Notes: a model not told the origin generated them from the sequence alone. A stretch of 64,000 nucleotides of DNA from Anianabacter salinae (GCF_019061145.1 NZ_JAHQZS010000001.1:682001-746000), one strand, 5' to 3'; shown: positions 1 through 8,851, counted from the first letter of the stretch. Translations and numbers: made by a program.

Positions 1-186
1 GGGATCGCGCTGGCGGAGGGGGAACGCCCCGGCGCGGGCATCGAGCCCGCTTGGGGCGTGCGAGACGTTCCCTCTCGCGCTCTCCCGAGTATTTCGTGAC
101 CAAAGATGGAGTGGGCGCGCGCGCCTCATCTTTGGTCTTCAAATACTCAACTTGCGACGCGGGACGGCTCGCGCTCCGCCGGGGGG
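1..186. other. Left-edge region without a supported gene
   Basis: No reading frame in this stretch looks like a protein I recognise. Its right half holds two inverted copies of the dispersed CATCTTTGGTC repeat, annotated separately. It lies downstream of the moaA stop codon, so it is probably a 3' flank. The first 86 bases could be the end of a gene cut by the window, but I cannot support one. Confidence 0.5.
87..148. repeat. Inverted pair of the CATCTTTGGTC...AAATAC dispersed repeat
   Basis: A left arm at 87-108 (GAGTATTT then GACCAAAGATG) faces a right arm at 127-148 (CATCTTTGGTC then AAATACTC). The arms are reverse complements except for a few central bases, so RNA from this stretch could fold into a stem of about 22 bp with an 18-base loop. 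It sits just past the moaA stop codon and may end or protect that transcript. Single copies of the same core occur elsewhere in the window, mostly between transcription units. Confidence 0.8.
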
Positions 187-1194
187 TCAGCCGCCGGTGT
201 GGCTCATGTGGCGCGAGACCTGGCCGTCGGCGCGCTGGCGGGAATAGTCAAAGTCATGACCCTTGGGCTTGCGGAAGATTGCCTGCCGGATCGCCTGTTC
301 CAGCGGCGCGTTGTCGCCCGGGTGGTTGCGCAGCGGCGCGCGCAGGTCGGCGTTGTCCTCTTGCCCGAGGCACATGAACAACTCGCCGGTGCAGGTGACG
401 CGGACCCGGTTGCAGCTTTCGCAGAAGTTATGGGTCAGCGGCGTGATGAAGCCGATCTTCTGCCCCGTCTCTTCGATGCGGACATAACGGGCGGGGCCGC
501 CTGTGCGTTCGGGCAAATCGGTGAGGGTATAGCGCGCGGCGAGGTCGGCGCGCAGATCGCTCAGCGCCCAGTACTGGCCGATGCGGTCCTCGTTGCCGAG
601 ATCGCCCATCGGCATCACCTCGATGAAGGTCAGGTCGATGTCGCGGGACGCGCACCATTCGGCCAGCGTGAACAATTCGTCCTCGTTGAAGCCCTTGAGC
701 GCGACGGCGTTGATCTTGACGCGCAGTCCCGCCGCTTGCGCCGCGTCAATGCCGCGCAGAACCTGCGGCAGGCGGCCCCAACGGGTGACGCGGGCGAACT
801 TGTCCTCGTCCAGCGTGTCGAGCGAGACGTTCACGCGGCGCACGCCTGCCGCGTAGAGGTCTGCCGCGAAGCGTTCGAGTTGCGAGCCGTTGGTGGTGAT
901 CGTCAGCTCTTTCAGCGCGCCTGTCTCGAGGTGGCGCGACATCGACCGGAAGAAGGTGAGGATGTCGCGGCGCACCAGCGGCTCGCCGCCGGTGATGCGC
1001 AGCTTCTCGACGCCAAGGCCGACGAAGGTCGAGCACAGCCGGTCCAGTTCCTCGAGCGACAGCAGGTCCTTCTTGGGCAGGAAGGTCATGTTTTCCGACA
1101 TGCAGTAGACGCAGCGAAAGTCGCAGCGGTCGGTGACCGAGACGCGAAGGTAGGTGATCGGGCGCTGGAACGGGTCGATGAGCTGCACTGTCAT
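187..1194 (-). CDS. moaA: GTP 3',8-cyclase MoaA (molybdenum cofactor biosynthesis)
   Basis: Radical-SAM enzyme for the first step of molybdenum cofactor synthesis, turning GTP into 3',8-cyclo-7,8-dihydro-GTP in the cytoplasm. The 335-residue protein has the usual length. The SAM-binding cysteines are C24, C28 and C31 in [10 protein letters not shown]; the second iron-sulfur cluster is formed by C258, C261 and C275 near the C-terminus; and the chain ends in the Gly-Gly tail typical of MoaA. I chose the ATG at 1194 (MTVQLIDPF), where family similarity begins; the frame stays open upstream to 1587, but that part is antisense to the next gene. No ribosome binding site precedes the ATG and a promoter-like pair ends six bases before it, so the mRNA may be leaderless. 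Confidence 0.95.
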   Translation of the reverse strand: MTVQLIDPFQRPITYLRVSVTDRCDFRCVYCMSENMTFLPKKDLLSLEELDRLCSTFVGLGVEKLRITGGEPLVRRDILTFFRSMSRHLETGALKELTITTNGSQLERFAADLYAAGVRRVNVSLDTLDEDKFARVTRWGRLPQVLRGIDAAQAAGLRVKINAVALKGFNEDELFTLAEWCASRDIDLTFIEVMPMGDLGNEDRIGQYWALSDLRADLAARYTLTDLPERTGGPARYVRIEETGQKIGFITPLTHNFCESCNRVRVTCTGELFMCLGQEDNADLRAPLRNHPGDNAPLEQAIRQAIFRKPKGHDFDYSRQRADGQVSRHMSHTGG

Positions 1195-1200
1195 GAAGGG

Positions 1201-1229
1201 AATGTATGGGGTCGCGGAAATCCCCGCAA
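1201..1229 (-). promoter_or_regulatory. Putative moaA promoter (leaderless configuration)
   Basis: On the minus strand TTGCGG (1224-1229) is followed after 17 bases by TACATT (1201-1206). The -10 box ends six bases before the moaA ATG, so transcription would begin at or next to the A of the start codon. There is no purine-rich ribosome binding site between. Prediction by eye. Confidence 0.4.
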
Positions 1230-1243
1230 GGCGCGTCCTGTCG

Positions 1244-1272
1244 TTGATCACGGGCGCGAATGGTCGTAGCGT
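1244..1272 (+). promoter_or_regulatory. Putative promoter of the divergent lipoprotein gene
   Basis: TTGATC (1244-1249), 17 bases, then TAGCGT (1267-1272). Seven bases separate the -10 box from the ATG at 1280, and no ribosome binding site is visible, again suggesting a leaderless transcript. It faces the moaA promoter in the same 85-bp gap. Confidence 0.4.
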
Positions 1273-1279
1273 CGCGAAC

Positions 1280-1735
1280 ATGAAACATGTCCTGTTCGTC
1301 GCCCTCGCTTGCCTTGTGATCTCGGGATGCAGCCGCATCGGCGGGATGTTCGACCGCGATGATCCGGCGCCCGCGCCCGTTGCGGCGCCGGTGCCGGCCC
1401 CGGTTGACCCTGTGGCAGAACCGGGGACCGCTGAGACTGCGGAGGGCGCAGATGCCGTCGCCGCGGCGCCCGCGCCAGCGGCGAACGGGCTTCTGGGCAC
1501 CACTGTCGCCTCGCTTGGCAATCCTGCGGACAGCGGGCTTTGGATGTCCACGCCGCTTGTGGCGCAGGTCCAGCCCGGGCGGATCACCTATCCGGCCAGC
1601 GGCGTCACCGTCGCGGTGGAACTGCGCCCCTCGGGCGGGGCCGCCGGATCGGGCAGCCAGGTGTCGCTGCAGGCGCTTCAGGCGCTGAAGGCGCCGATCA
1701 CCGGCTTGCCGCAGCTTGAGGTCTACGCGCCCTGA
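1280..1735 (+). CDS. Alanine/proline-rich lipoprotein of unknown function
   Basis: A 151-residue protein beginning [18 protein letters not shown], a clear type II signal peptide with a lipobox and the lipidated cysteine at position 18, so it should be anchored to a membrane on the periplasmic side. A linker rich in Ala, Pro and Val follows, then a compact C-terminal part ([19 protein letters not shown], later [12 protein letters not shown]) that could form a small folded domain. I recognise it as a type found in Rhodobacteraceae but know no function. Its TGA stop overlaps the likely CTG start of the acyl-CoA synthetase, so the two are probably co-transcribed and translationally coupled. Confidence 0.8.
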   Translation: MKHVLFVALACLVISGCSRIGGMFDRDDPAPAPVAAPVPAPVDPVAEPGTAETAEGADAVAAAPAPAANGLLGTTVASLGNPADSGLWMSTPLVAQVQPGRITYPASGVTVAVELRPSGGAAGSGSQVSLQALQALKAPITGLPQLEVYAP

Positions 1736-3360
1736 CCCAGCCGCGGGCGATCCTTCCAGGCGGCGCAAGCATCGAGGAGATCGACGCCGCGTTTCGCTGG
1801 CCTGTCCCCGACCGCTACAACATTGCCGAGCGCTGCTGCGACAGCTGGGCCGCCGCCGATCCGGGACGCACCGCGATCATTCATGTGACTGAGGACGGCG
1901 CGCGCGATGTCTGGAGCTACGGGCGGCTCAAGGACGCATCGGACGGGCTGGCGGCGTCGCTGCGCGCGCGCGGCGTGGTGCGGGGTGACAGGGTGGCCGT
2001 GCTGCTGGCGCAATGCCCCGAGGTGATGGTCGTGCACATGGCGGTCTACAAGCTGGGCGCGGTGATCCTGCCGCTGTTCACGCTCTTTGGCGAGGATGCG
2101 CTGCGCTACCGGCTGGAGGACAGCGGCGCGGTGGCGGTCGTCACCGATGCGCCGAACTTGCCCAAGGTCATGGACCTGCGCGCGGGCCTGCCTGCCTTGC
2201 GCGAGGTGTATTCGCTCGATCCCGCCGCCGCGCCGGTGCGCCACGTCGAGGCAGAAGTCGCGGCGGCGAGGGGCTTCATACCCGTGGACACGGCCGCAGA
2301 GGACCCGGCGGTGCTGATCTACACCTCTGGCACCACCGGCGATCCCAAGGGCGTGCTGCACGCTCACCGCTTCCTGATCGGGCACCTGCCGTCGCTGGAA
2401 ACGACGCACCCTGGCTTTGGCGCGCCGGGTGATATTGGCTGGACGCCCGCCGACTGGGCCTGGATCGGCGGGCTGATGGATATGGCGATGACGTCGCTTT
2501 ACTACGGCGTGCCGCTGGTCAGCCAGCGGATGCGCAAGTTCGATCCCGGTGCCGCATTTCGCCTGATCCGGGACGAGGGCATCACCCGGCTGTTCCTGCC
2601 GCCGACCGCGCTCAAGCTGATGCGGCAGGCCGATGTGCCACGGGGGCTGGGGGTGCGGTCGATCACCTCGGGCGGGGAAAGCCTTGGGGCCGATATCCTC
2701 AATTGGGGTGTCGAGGCGCTGGGCGCGCCGATCAACGAGATCTATGGCCAGACCGAATGCAACATCTGTGTGGGCACGGCGCAGGGGTTGATGGAGGTGC
2801 GCCCCGGCGCGATGGGCAAGGCAACGCCGGGGCACCGGATCGTTATCCTGGACAGCGACGGGCAAGAGGCGCCGCGCGGTGAAGTCGGCGAGATCGCGGT
2901 GGCGCGCCCCGATCCGATCATGTTCCTCCGCTACTGGAACAAGCCCGACAAGACGGCCGAGAAGTTCACCGGCGACTGGATGCGCACCGGCGATCTGGGG
3001 GTGATGGATGCGGACGGTTACATCACCTACGTCTCGCGCGATGACGATGTCATCACATCAGCGGGCTACCGGATCGGGCCCACGGAAATCGAGAACTGCC
3101 TGTGCGGGCATCCCGATGTCGTGATGGCCGCCTGCATCGGCGTGCCCGACCCGGTGCGCACCGAGATCGTCAAGGCGGTCGTCGTGCTGCGCGAGGGCGC
3201 GGTGTGGGACGGCCTGCCCGAGGCGCTGATCGAGCGGGTGAGGGCCCGCGTCAGCCCGCATGTCGCGCCGCGCATCGTGGAACGGGCGGACAGCCTGCCG
3301 ATGACCGCGACGGGCAAGATCATGCGCCGCGCGCTGCGCGACGACGCGTCAGGCGGATAG
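1732..3360 (+). CDS. AMP-forming acyl-CoA synthetase (probable CTG start)
   Basis: Member of the ANL family of acyl-CoA synthetases, which activate a carboxylic acid with ATP and join it to CoA. The phosphate-binding motif YTSGTTGDPKG lies at residues 197-207 and the C-terminal catalytic Lys in TGKIMRRALR is about residue 529 of 542. The first ordinary start codon is GTG at 1885, but family-like sequence runs well upstream in frame (IDAAFRWPVPDRYNIAERC), with no ATG, GTG or TTG available. A CTG at 1732 overlaps the previous stop as CTGA, with GAGG ten bases upstream; I take it as the start. If it is wrong, the gene begins at 1885 and lacks 51 conserved residues. Sequence resembles medium-chain or acetyl-type synthetases; the substrate is not clear. 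Confidence 0.85.
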   Translation: MTQPRAILPGGASIEEIDAAFRWPVPDRYNIAERCCDSWAAADPGRTAIIHVTEDGARDVWSYGRLKDASDGLAASLRARGVVRGDRVAVLLAQCPEVMVVHMAVYKLGAVILPLFTLFGEDALRYRLEDSGAVAVVTDAPNLPKVMDLRAGLPALREVYSLDPAAAPVRHVEAEVAAARGFIPVDTAAEDPAVLIYTSGTTGDPKGVLHAHRFLIGHLPSLETTHPGFGAPGDIGWTPADWAWIGGLMDMAMTSLYYGVPLVSQRMRKFDPGAAFRLIRDEGITRLFLPPTALKLMRQADVPRGLGVRSITSGGESLGADILNWGVEALGAPINEIYGQTECNICVGTAQGLMEVRPGAMGKATPGHRIVILDSDGQEAPRGEVGEIAVARPDPIMFLRYWNKPDKTAEKFTGDWMRTGDLGVMDADGYITYVSRDDDVITSAGYRIGPTEIENCLCGHPDVVMAACIGVPDPVRTEIVKAVVVLREGAVWDGLPEALIERVRARVSPHVAPRIVERADSLPMTATGKIMRRALRDDASGG

Positions 3361-4035
3361 AGGAAAGCCGTCCTCGGCCACCAGCCCGATGCGGCTGGGC
3401 GACAGCACATCGACTGTGGGGCAGGGAAACGTCTGCCCGATCTGGGCGATGTTCGGAAAGCCGACGCAAGCGACACCTGCGGCGATGGCGCCCTGCGCGC
3501 CGTCCGGCGTATCCTCGACCGCCAGAACCTCGGAAGCACCAAGACCAAGGCGGGCGAGCGCCGCAAGGTAGACGTCCGGCGCGGGCTTTTGTGCCTGTGC
3601 CGTATCGCTGTGGCCGACATAGGCGAAATCGGCCATGGCCACGCGCGGGGTGGTGGCGTCAAGCAGGGCCTCGATCTCGGCGATATCCTCGGAACTGGTG
3701 AACGCCAGCCGCAGGCCGAGCTTGCGCGCGGCGATCAGGCTGTCGGCAAGGCCGGGCCGCAGCCGCACCGGCGCGCGGGCCAGCATCTGTCGAAAGATCC
3801 GTGACTTGCGCTCTGCCACCGCGCTTGCATCGATGCGCTGCCCGGTGGTGCGCGCATGCGCCTCGATGCGGGCGACCGAGTCGGGATGGGCCTGCACGAG
3901 ACGGGTGAACGCCTTGGCCTCCCACGTCCAGTCGAGACCGGTTTCCTTGAAGGCGGCATTGTAGGCGTGCCGCTGCATGTTCGATGTCTCGCAGAGCACT
4001 CCGATGGAGCCGATGAGAAGAGCCTTGATCGCCAT
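3349..4035 (-). CDS. HAD-like hydrolase family protein lacking the nucleophile aspartate
   Basis: A 228-residue protein with the layout of a HAD phosphatase: cap region, FTSS (motif II), QKPAPDVY (motif III Lys) and AVEDTPDGAQGAIAAG (motif IV acidic residues and the following glycine-rich turn). Motif I, normally DxDG(T/V), reads LLIGSIGVLCETS here, so both aspartates, including the one that attacks the phosphate, are replaced. The phosphatase reaction of the family is therefore doubtful; it may bind a phosphorylated ligand or use other chemistry. It is the last gene of the glmU-glmS unit, 22 bases after the AlkD-like gene, with GGAG before its ATG, and its 3' end overlaps the convergent acyl-CoA synthetase by 12 bases. 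Confidence 0.85.
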   Translation of the reverse strand: MAIKALLIGSIGVLCETSNMQRHAYNAAFKETGLDWTWEAKAFTRLVQAHPDSVARIEAHARTTGQRIDASAVAERKSRIFRQMLARAPVRLRPGLADSLIAARKLGLRLAFTSSEDIAEIEALLDATTPRVAMADFAYVGHSDTAQAQKPAPDVYLAALARLGLGASEVLAVEDTPDGAQGAIAAGVACVGFPNIAQIGQTFPCPTVDVLSPSRIGLVAEDGFPLSA

Positions 4036-4057
4036 GTCACTCCGTCACGTTTGAGCG

Positions 4058-4765
4058 TCAATCACCGGGGGCGAGGTTCGGTTCCATCGCTGGAAGATGT
4101 CGTGCTGCCTCGCGCCGGGCAAAGGGCTTCATCCGGGCTCCGTAGACGTCCAGGAACGTGCGGGTGCGTCCCTCGTCGTGCTTGGACAGATCGCGCAGCC
4201 ACCACGCCACGGACTTCTGGATGAACCAGTCGGGATCATCGACATATCCCGCCGCCCAGCCGAGCACCCGGTCACGGATCGCCAGATCCTCGGGCTTGGG
4301 GTGGTTCTGCTTGGTCCAGGGCAGGGTCATCACCAGCGCGGCGCGGCGGGTCCACATGAGATCGGACCGGGTCCAGCCCTCGACCTCATCCATCCGCGAC
4401 GGGTCCGCGACCAGCCGTTTCTGCCCCGCGATGGCAACGTGATCGGCGATGGCCCAGGCATCGAACTGCGGCACCCAGGAGAGGATCAGGCGCCAGGCGC
4501 CGTCGTCGGGGCGCAGCCGCGCCTGCACCAGCAGCTTGGCGGCGGCGATGCGCGCCTCGTGGATGTCGGTGCGCCACAGCGCGTCCGCCAGCGCCACGCG
4601 GTCCTCGACCGTCAGCGCGCCGCGCCAGTCCTTGACCTGCGCGTCGATCGCCGGGTTCGGCACGCCAAGATAGCGGCGCTGCACCTTGTGATAGGCCGCC
4701 ATCTCGGCGGCCTTCTGCGGGTCTTCCTGCGCGATCAGCGCCGAAAGCGCCGTATCCCCGGTCAT
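4058..4765 (-). CDS. DNA alkylation repair (AlkD-like HEAT-repeat) protein
   Basis: A 235-residue, largely helical protein resembling the AlkD/AlkC family of HEAT-like DNA glycosylases that remove alkylated bases. The run VPNPAIDAQVKDW near the N-terminus and WFIQKSVAWWLRDLSKHD near the C-terminus, with repeated tryptophan-rich helices, fit this family; the conserved aspartate and tryptophans of AlkD appear to be present, but I could not align them. The start ATG at 4765 overlaps the glmS TGA (ATGA), so it is translated from the glmUS transcript. The link between cell-wall precursor genes and DNA repair looks like operon sharing rather than a functional tie. Confidence 0.85.
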   Translation of the reverse strand: MTGDTALSALIAQEDPQKAAEMAAYHKVQRRYLGVPNPAIDAQVKDWRGALTVEDRVALADALWRTDIHEARIAAAKLLVQARLRPDDGAWRLILSWVPQFDAWAIADHVAIAGQKRLVADPSRMDEVEGWTRSDLMWTRRAALVMTLPWTKQNHPKPEDLAIRDRVLGWAAGYVDDPDWFIQKSVAWWLRDLSKHDEGRTRTFLDVYGARMKPFARREAARHLPAMEPNLAPGD

Positions 4766-6588
4766 TCCACCGTAACGGATTTTGCAAGGTTGCGCGGCTG
4801 ATCCACGTCCGTGCCCTTGGCGACGGCGGTGTGATACGCGATCATCTGCGCGGGCAGGGCATAAAGGATTGGCGCAAGGAACGGGTCGATGTCGGGCATC
4901 GTCACCGTCTTCCAGGTGCCTTCGCCCGCCTGTTCGGCCCCAAGCGCGTCCGTCACCAACAGCACCTTGCCCTGCCGCGCCATCACCTCCTGCATGTTCG
5001 ACACAGTCTTGTCGAACAGCGCATCGCGCGGTGCAAAGACGATCACCGGCACATCGCGGTCGATCAAGGCAATCGGCCCGTGCTTCAACTCGCCCGAGGC
5101 ATAGCCTTCGGCGTGGATATAGCTGATTTCCTTCAGCTTCAGCGCGCCTTCCAAGGCGATGGGATAAAGCGGCCCGCGCCCCAGGAACAAGACGTCGCGC
5201 GCCTCGGCCAAGCGGCGCGAGATGTCCGCGATCTCGGTCCCCCGATCCAGTGCCTGGTTCAGCATCCCCGGCAGCGCGCGCACCGCCGCAAGCCGTGTGG
5301 CAAGTTCGCCGTCGCTCAGCCGTCCGCGATCCGACGCCGCCTTGAGCGCCATCAGCGCCAGAACCGTCAATTGGCAGGTGAATGCCTTGGTCGAAGCGAC
5401 GCCGATCTCGACCCCCGCAAGGATCGGCAGCGCCAGCGCGCTTTCGCGTGCGATCGAGCTTTCGGCGACGTTGACCACCGACAGGACCGTGTCGGCCTTG
5501 CCGGTGCAGTAGCGCAGCGCTGCCAGCGTGTCGGCGGTCTCGCCCGACTGGCTGACGAACACCGCCACAGTGCCCTTGGTCACCGGCGGCTCGCGGTAGC
5601 GGTATTCCGAGGCGACATCGACCTCGACCGGCAGGCCCGCGAGTTGCTCGAACCAGTATTTCGCCGTCAGGCAGGCATAGAACGCCGTGCCGCAGGCGAC
5701 CATGACCATGCGGTCGACCTTGGCGAAATCGGGCAGGGCTGCGGGCATGTTCAGGCTCTTGCCGTCGCTCGACAGGTAGTTCTGCAGCGCCTCGGCGATC
5801 ACCGTCGGCTGCTCGGCGATTTCCTTGGCCATGAAGTGACGATGCCCGCCCTTCTCGATCCGGCTGGTGTCGATCTGGACGATCCGCATCTCGCGGTTGG
5901 CGCGGCGGCCCTGGCTGTCCATGATCTCGACCGAGTTCCGGGTCAGGACCGCCCAGTCGCCTTCGTTGAGATAGGTGATCCGGTCGGTCAGCGGCGCCAG
6001 CGCGATGGCGTCCGAGCCGACGAAGACCTCGCCCTCGCCATGCCCGATGGCCAGCGGCGAGCCCTTGCGGGCGCAGATCAGCAGATCGTCCTGGCCGTCG
6101 AACAGAAAGCACAAGGCGAATGCCCCGTGCAGGCGCGCGATGGTCTGCTCTGCCGCGTCGCGCGGCGACAGGCCCTGGTCGAGGAACGTCTCGGCGAGCA
6201 CGGCGATGGTCTCGGTGTCGGTCTCGGTGAAGAACTCCTTGCCCTTCGCCGCCAGATCGGCGCGCAATTCGCGGAAATTCTCGATGATGCCATTGTGGAC
6301 AACCGCGACCGGCCCCGACTTGTGCGGATGCGCGTTGGACACCGTGGGCGCGCCGTGGGTGGCCCAGCGGGTGTGGCCGATCCCGGCCTTGCCCGGCAGC
6401 GGGTCATGCACCAGAAGGTCCGACAGGTTCACCAGCTTGCCCACCGCGCGGCGACGGTCGAGCTGTCGCGCGGCGTTCACCGTGGCGATCCCCGCGCTGT
6501 CGTAGCCGCGGTATTCAAGCCGCCCCAGCGCCTCGACGATCATCGGCGACACTTCGTGATGCCCCAGAACCCCAACGATCCCGCACAT
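4762..6588 (-). CDS. glmS: Glutamine-fructose-6-phosphate aminotransferase (isomerizing)
   Basis: Makes glucosamine-6-phosphate from fructose-6-phosphate and glutamine, the entry step to UDP-GlcNAc for peptidoglycan and lipid A. The 608-residue length is normal. The protein begins MCGIVGVLG with the catalytic Cys2 of the N-terminal glutaminase domain (about 1-215), has the EYRGYDSAGIA and NGIIENF motifs, and then two SIS sugar-isomerase domains including SQSGETADTLAAL; it ends DVDQPRNLAKSVTVE, the classical GlmS C-terminus. It starts three bases after the glmU stop, with AAGGGA as ribosome binding site inside the glmU end. I see no glmS ribozyme in front of it. Confidence 0.97.
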   Translation of the reverse strand: MCGIVGVLGHHEVSPMIVEALGRLEYRGYDSAGIATVNAARQLDRRRAVGKLVNLSDLLVHDPLPGKAGIGHTRWATHGAPTVSNAHPHKSGPVAVVHNGIIENFRELRADLAAKGKEFFTETDTETIAVLAETFLDQGLSPRDAAEQTIARLHGAFALCFLFDGQDDLLICARKGSPLAIGHGEGEVFVGSDAIALAPLTDRITYLNEGDWAVLTRNSVEIMDSQGRRANREMRIVQIDTSRIEKGGHRHFMAKEIAEQPTVIAEALQNYLSSDGKSLNMPAALPDFAKVDRMVMVACGTAFYACLTAKYWFEQLAGLPVEVDVASEYRYREPPVTKGTVAVFVSQSGETADTLAALRYCTGKADTVLSVVNVAESSIARESALALPILAGVEIGVASTKAFTCQLTVLALMALKAASDRGRLSDGELATRLAAVRALPGMLNQALDRGTEIADISRRLAEARDVLFLGRGPLYPIALEGALKLKEISYIHAEGYASGELKHGPIALIDRDVPVIVFAPRDALFDKTVSNMQEVMARQGKVLLVTDALGAEQAGEGTWKTVTMPDIDPFLAPILYALPAQMIAYHTAVAKGTDVDQPRNLAKSVTVE

Positions 6589-6591
6589 GGT

Positions 6592-7944
6592 CTATCCCTT
6601 TTTCTTCGCGTCTTTTTCAGCGCGGAGCCTATCAAAAAGCTTCCTCGCAAGTCCCGGCTTGTTCACCTGCCGCGCCCGGCCAAGCGCCAATCCGCCGACC
6701 GGCACATCCTCGGTGATGACCGACCCCGAAGCCGTCATCGCGTCGTCGCCGATGGTGACGGGGGCAACCAGCATGGTGTCGGACCCGATGAACACCCCGC
6801 GCCCGATGGTGGTGCGGTGCTTGAACACGCCGTCGTAGTTGCAGGTGACGGTCCCTGCGCCGATGTTGCTGCGCTCGCCCACGGTGGCGTCGCCGATGTA
6901 GGACAAATGGTTCACCTTGGCCCCTTCGCCGATCTCGGAGGCCTTCACCTCGACGAAATTGCCGATGCGCGCGTCGTTGCCGATCTCGGCGCCGGGGCGT
7001 AGCCGGGCATAGGGGCCGATCACCGCGCCCGACGAGACGTGGCAGCCTTCAAGATGGCTGAAGGCGCGGATGCGCGCGCCGGTCTCGACGGTGACGCCGG
7101 GGCCGAAGACGATGTTCTGTTCGACCACCACGTCGCGGCCGACATGGGTGTCCTGGGCAAAGAACACGGTCTCGGGGGCCAGCATCGTGACGCCGTTGTC
7201 CAGCGCCTCGGCGCGGGCGCGCGCCTGGAACACCGCTTCGGCCTCGACCAGCTTGGCGCGGGTGTCGATGCCCATGGTCTCGGACGGATCGCAGGTCACA
7301 ACCGTAGCGGTCAGCCCGCGCGCGTTCGCGATCTGGACGATGTCGGTCAGGTAATACTCGCCGCTGGCGTTGTCGTTGCCGACGGCATCCACCAGATTGA
7401 ACAGCGTCTGCGCATCCGCCGCCACCACGCCCGAGTTGCAAAGACCGATGGCACGCTCGGCCTCGGTCGCGTCCTTGAACTCGACGATCCGGGCCAGCCG
7501 GTCGCCGTCCATCACCAGCCGCCCATAGCGCGCGGGATCATCCGGCTGAAATCCCAGCACCACCACCGCATGGCCCGCCGCACGCGCCGCCAGCATCCTC
7601 TCCAGCGTTTCGGGCCGGATGAACGGCGTGTCGCCGTAGAGCACGATTGCATCGCCGTCGAAGCCGTCCAGCGACGCGCGCGCCTGCGCGACGGCGTGGG
7701 CGGTGCCAAGCTGCTCGGCCTGCAGGGCAAACGTGGCCTCGATCCCCAGCGCACCAGCAGAGGCCTGAACCGCATCGGCGCCATGTCCGACGATCAGCAC
7801 GATCCGCTCTGGCTCCAGGTCACGGGCCGAGGCGACGGCATGGGCATAAAGCGGCGCCTGACCGACCTCGTGCAGCACCTTCGGCAGGTCCGACTCCATG
7901 CGGGTGCCTTTGCCGGCGGCAAGGACGATAAGGGCGGTCGGCAT
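6592..7944 (-). CDS. glmU: Bifunctional UDP-N-acetylglucosamine pyrophosphorylase / glucosamine-1-phosphate acetyltransferase
   Basis: Catalyses the last two steps to UDP-GlcNAc. The 450-residue protein has an N-terminal uridylyltransferase domain with LAAGKGTRMESDLPKVLH at residues 8-25, and a C-terminal left-handed beta-helix acetyltransferase domain with hexapeptide repeats (for example IGDDARIGNFVEVK, then GAKVNHLSYIGDATVG and NIGAGTVTCNYDG). The ATG at 7944 is preceded by AAGGAG; the frame extends further upstream only as an antisense of gph. First gene of a minus-strand unit with glmS, the AlkD-like gene and the HAD-like gene; divergent from gph. Confidence 0.97.
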   Translation of the reverse strand: MPTALIVLAAGKGTRMESDLPKVLHEVGQAPLYAHAVASARDLEPERIVLIVGHGADAVQASAGALGIEATFALQAEQLGTAHAVAQARASLDGFDGDAIVLYGDTPFIRPETLERMLAARAAGHAVVVLGFQPDDPARYGRLVMDGDRLARIVEFKDATEAERAIGLCNSGVVAADAQTLFNLVDAVGNDNASGEYYLTDIVQIANARGLTATVVTCDPSETMGIDTRAKLVEAEAVFQARARAEALDNGVTMLAPETVFFAQDTHVGRDVVVEQNIVFGPGVTVETGARIRAFSHLEGCHVSSGAVIGPYARLRPGAEIGNDARIGNFVEVKASEIGEGAKVNHLSYIGDATVGERSNIGAGTVTCNYDGVFKHRTTIGRGVFIGSDTMLVAPVTIGDDAMTASGSVITEDVPVGGLALGRARQVNKPGLARKLFDRLRAEKDAKKKG

Positions 7945-7973
7945 GGCAGGCTCTCCTTGCGGCGTCCGCGCGC

Positions 7974-8002
7974 GGTATTGCCGATTGCCCGCCCCTCTGC
8001 AA
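7974..8002 (-). promoter_or_regulatory. Putative promoter of the glmU unit
   Basis: Minus strand TTGCAG (7997-8002), 17 bases, AATACC (7974-7979), giving a leader of about 25-30 bases before the glmU ATG at 7944. The -10 box is a weak match (three of six). Confidence 0.3.
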
Positions 8003-8034
8003 GGGTCGCGCCCGGAGCGGGACGGAGGGATGTC

Positions 8035-8700
8035 ATGCGCACGGTGGTCTTCGATCTCGACGGAACGCTCGCCGATACCAGCGCCGATCTCATCGCGGCC
8101 GCCAATTCGTGCTTCATCGCGCTGGGACATGCCGCGCCTCTCGATCCGCTGGCCGATGCATCGACCGCCTTTCGCGGCGGACGCGCGATGCTGCGGCTGG
8201 GGTTCGAGCGGCTGCACGGCGCGGCGGATGACGCGCGGATCGACGCCCAATACGCGCCTTTCCTGGCCGCCTACGAGGATGGCATCGACCGCGAGACGCG
8301 CCTGTATCCCGATGCCATGGAAACGGTCACTGCCCTGCGCGCCGCTGGGTATGTCACGACGATCTGCACCAACAAGCCCGCCGCCCTGGCCGAAACTCTG
8401 ATGACCCGCCTTGGCGCACGGCACCTGTTCGACATGCTGATCGGCGCCGATACCCTGCCGGTGCGCAAGCCCGATCCCGCCCCCTACCGCGCCGCCGTCG
8501 AGGGGGCAGGCGGCCTGCTGACCACCTCGCTGCTGGTCGGCGACACCGAGACTGACCGCCTGACCGCCCGCGCCGCTGGTGTGCCTTGCATCCTCGTCAC
8601 CTTCGGCCCCGAGGGCGAGGGCATCCGCCGCCTGGACGCGGATGGCTATTTCGCGGGATACGGCGCGCTCCCTGCCGAAATCACCCGCCTGATCGGATGA
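8035..8700 (+). CDS. gph: Phosphoglycolate phosphatase-type HAD hydrolase
   Basis: A 221-residue HAD phosphatase with all motifs intact: VFDLDGTLADTSADL (motif I, nucleophile D7), TICTNKP (motif II), VRKPDPAPY (motif III Lys) and VGDTETDRLTARAAG (motif IV). Length, the TLADTSADL start and the KPDP block match phosphoglycolate phosphatase, which removes 2-phosphoglycolate; exact substrate cannot be read from sequence. The ATG at 8035 is preceded by CGGAGGG. Contrast with the HAD-like gene at 3349-4035, which lacks motif I. Confidence 0.88.
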   Translation: MRTVVFDLDGTLADTSADLIAAANSCFIALGHAAPLDPLADASTAFRGGRAMLRLGFERLHGAADDARIDAQYAPFLAAYEDGIDRETRLYPDAMETVTALRAAGYVTTICTNKPAALAETLMTRLGARHLFDMLIGADTLPVRKPDPAPYRAAVEGAGGLLTTSLLVGDTETDRLTARAAGVPCILVTFGPEGEGIRRLDADGYFAGYGALPAEITRLIG

Positions 8701-8710
8701 AGCCCCAGTT

Positions 8711-8800
8711 CATCTTTGGTCCACAAATACCTCCGGGGGAGTCGCCATTGTCGCGCCATTGGTCCGAGAGACAATGGCGACGGGGCAGAGCCCCCCAGCC
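8711..8800 (+). repeat. Dispersed repeat copy with a 12-bp perfect stem
   Basis: CATCTTTGGTC begins at 8711, AAATACCTCCGGGGG follows, then GTCGCCATTGTC (8741-8752) pairs exactly with GACAATGGCGAC (8770-8781), then CAGAGCCCCCC. It lies just past gph and before the leucine-operon promoter, so a role in separating the two transcripts is plausible. No T-tract follows the stem, so it is not a classical intrinsic terminator. Confidence 0.75.
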
Positions 8801-8822
8801 ACCGCTGCCACCCTCATCCCGG

Positions 8823-8851
8823 TTGACGACAGCCTTGCCTGCGCCTATTAA
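8823..8851 (+). promoter_or_regulatory. Promoter of the leucine/isovalerate operon
   Basis: TTGACG (8823-8828), exactly 17 bases, TATTAA (8846-8851): one of the best sigma-70-like matches in the window. Predicted start of transcription is near 8858, which falls inside the palindrome at 8853-8866. Confidence 0.6.

Noticed and set aside
1885-3360. GTG 1885 as start of the acyl-CoA synthetase
   Set aside because: It drops the conserved AAFRWPVPDRYNIAERC region that is open in frame upstream; CTG 1732 fits better, though the point needs testing.
6589-6700. glmS ribozyme or riboswitch before glmS
   Set aside because: glmS starts three bases after glmU, leaving no room for a leader structure.
4831-7002. 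723-codon plus-strand frame opposite glmS and glmU
   Set aside because: Its composition is that of an antisense reading of GC-rich genes; both minus-strand genes are unmistakable.
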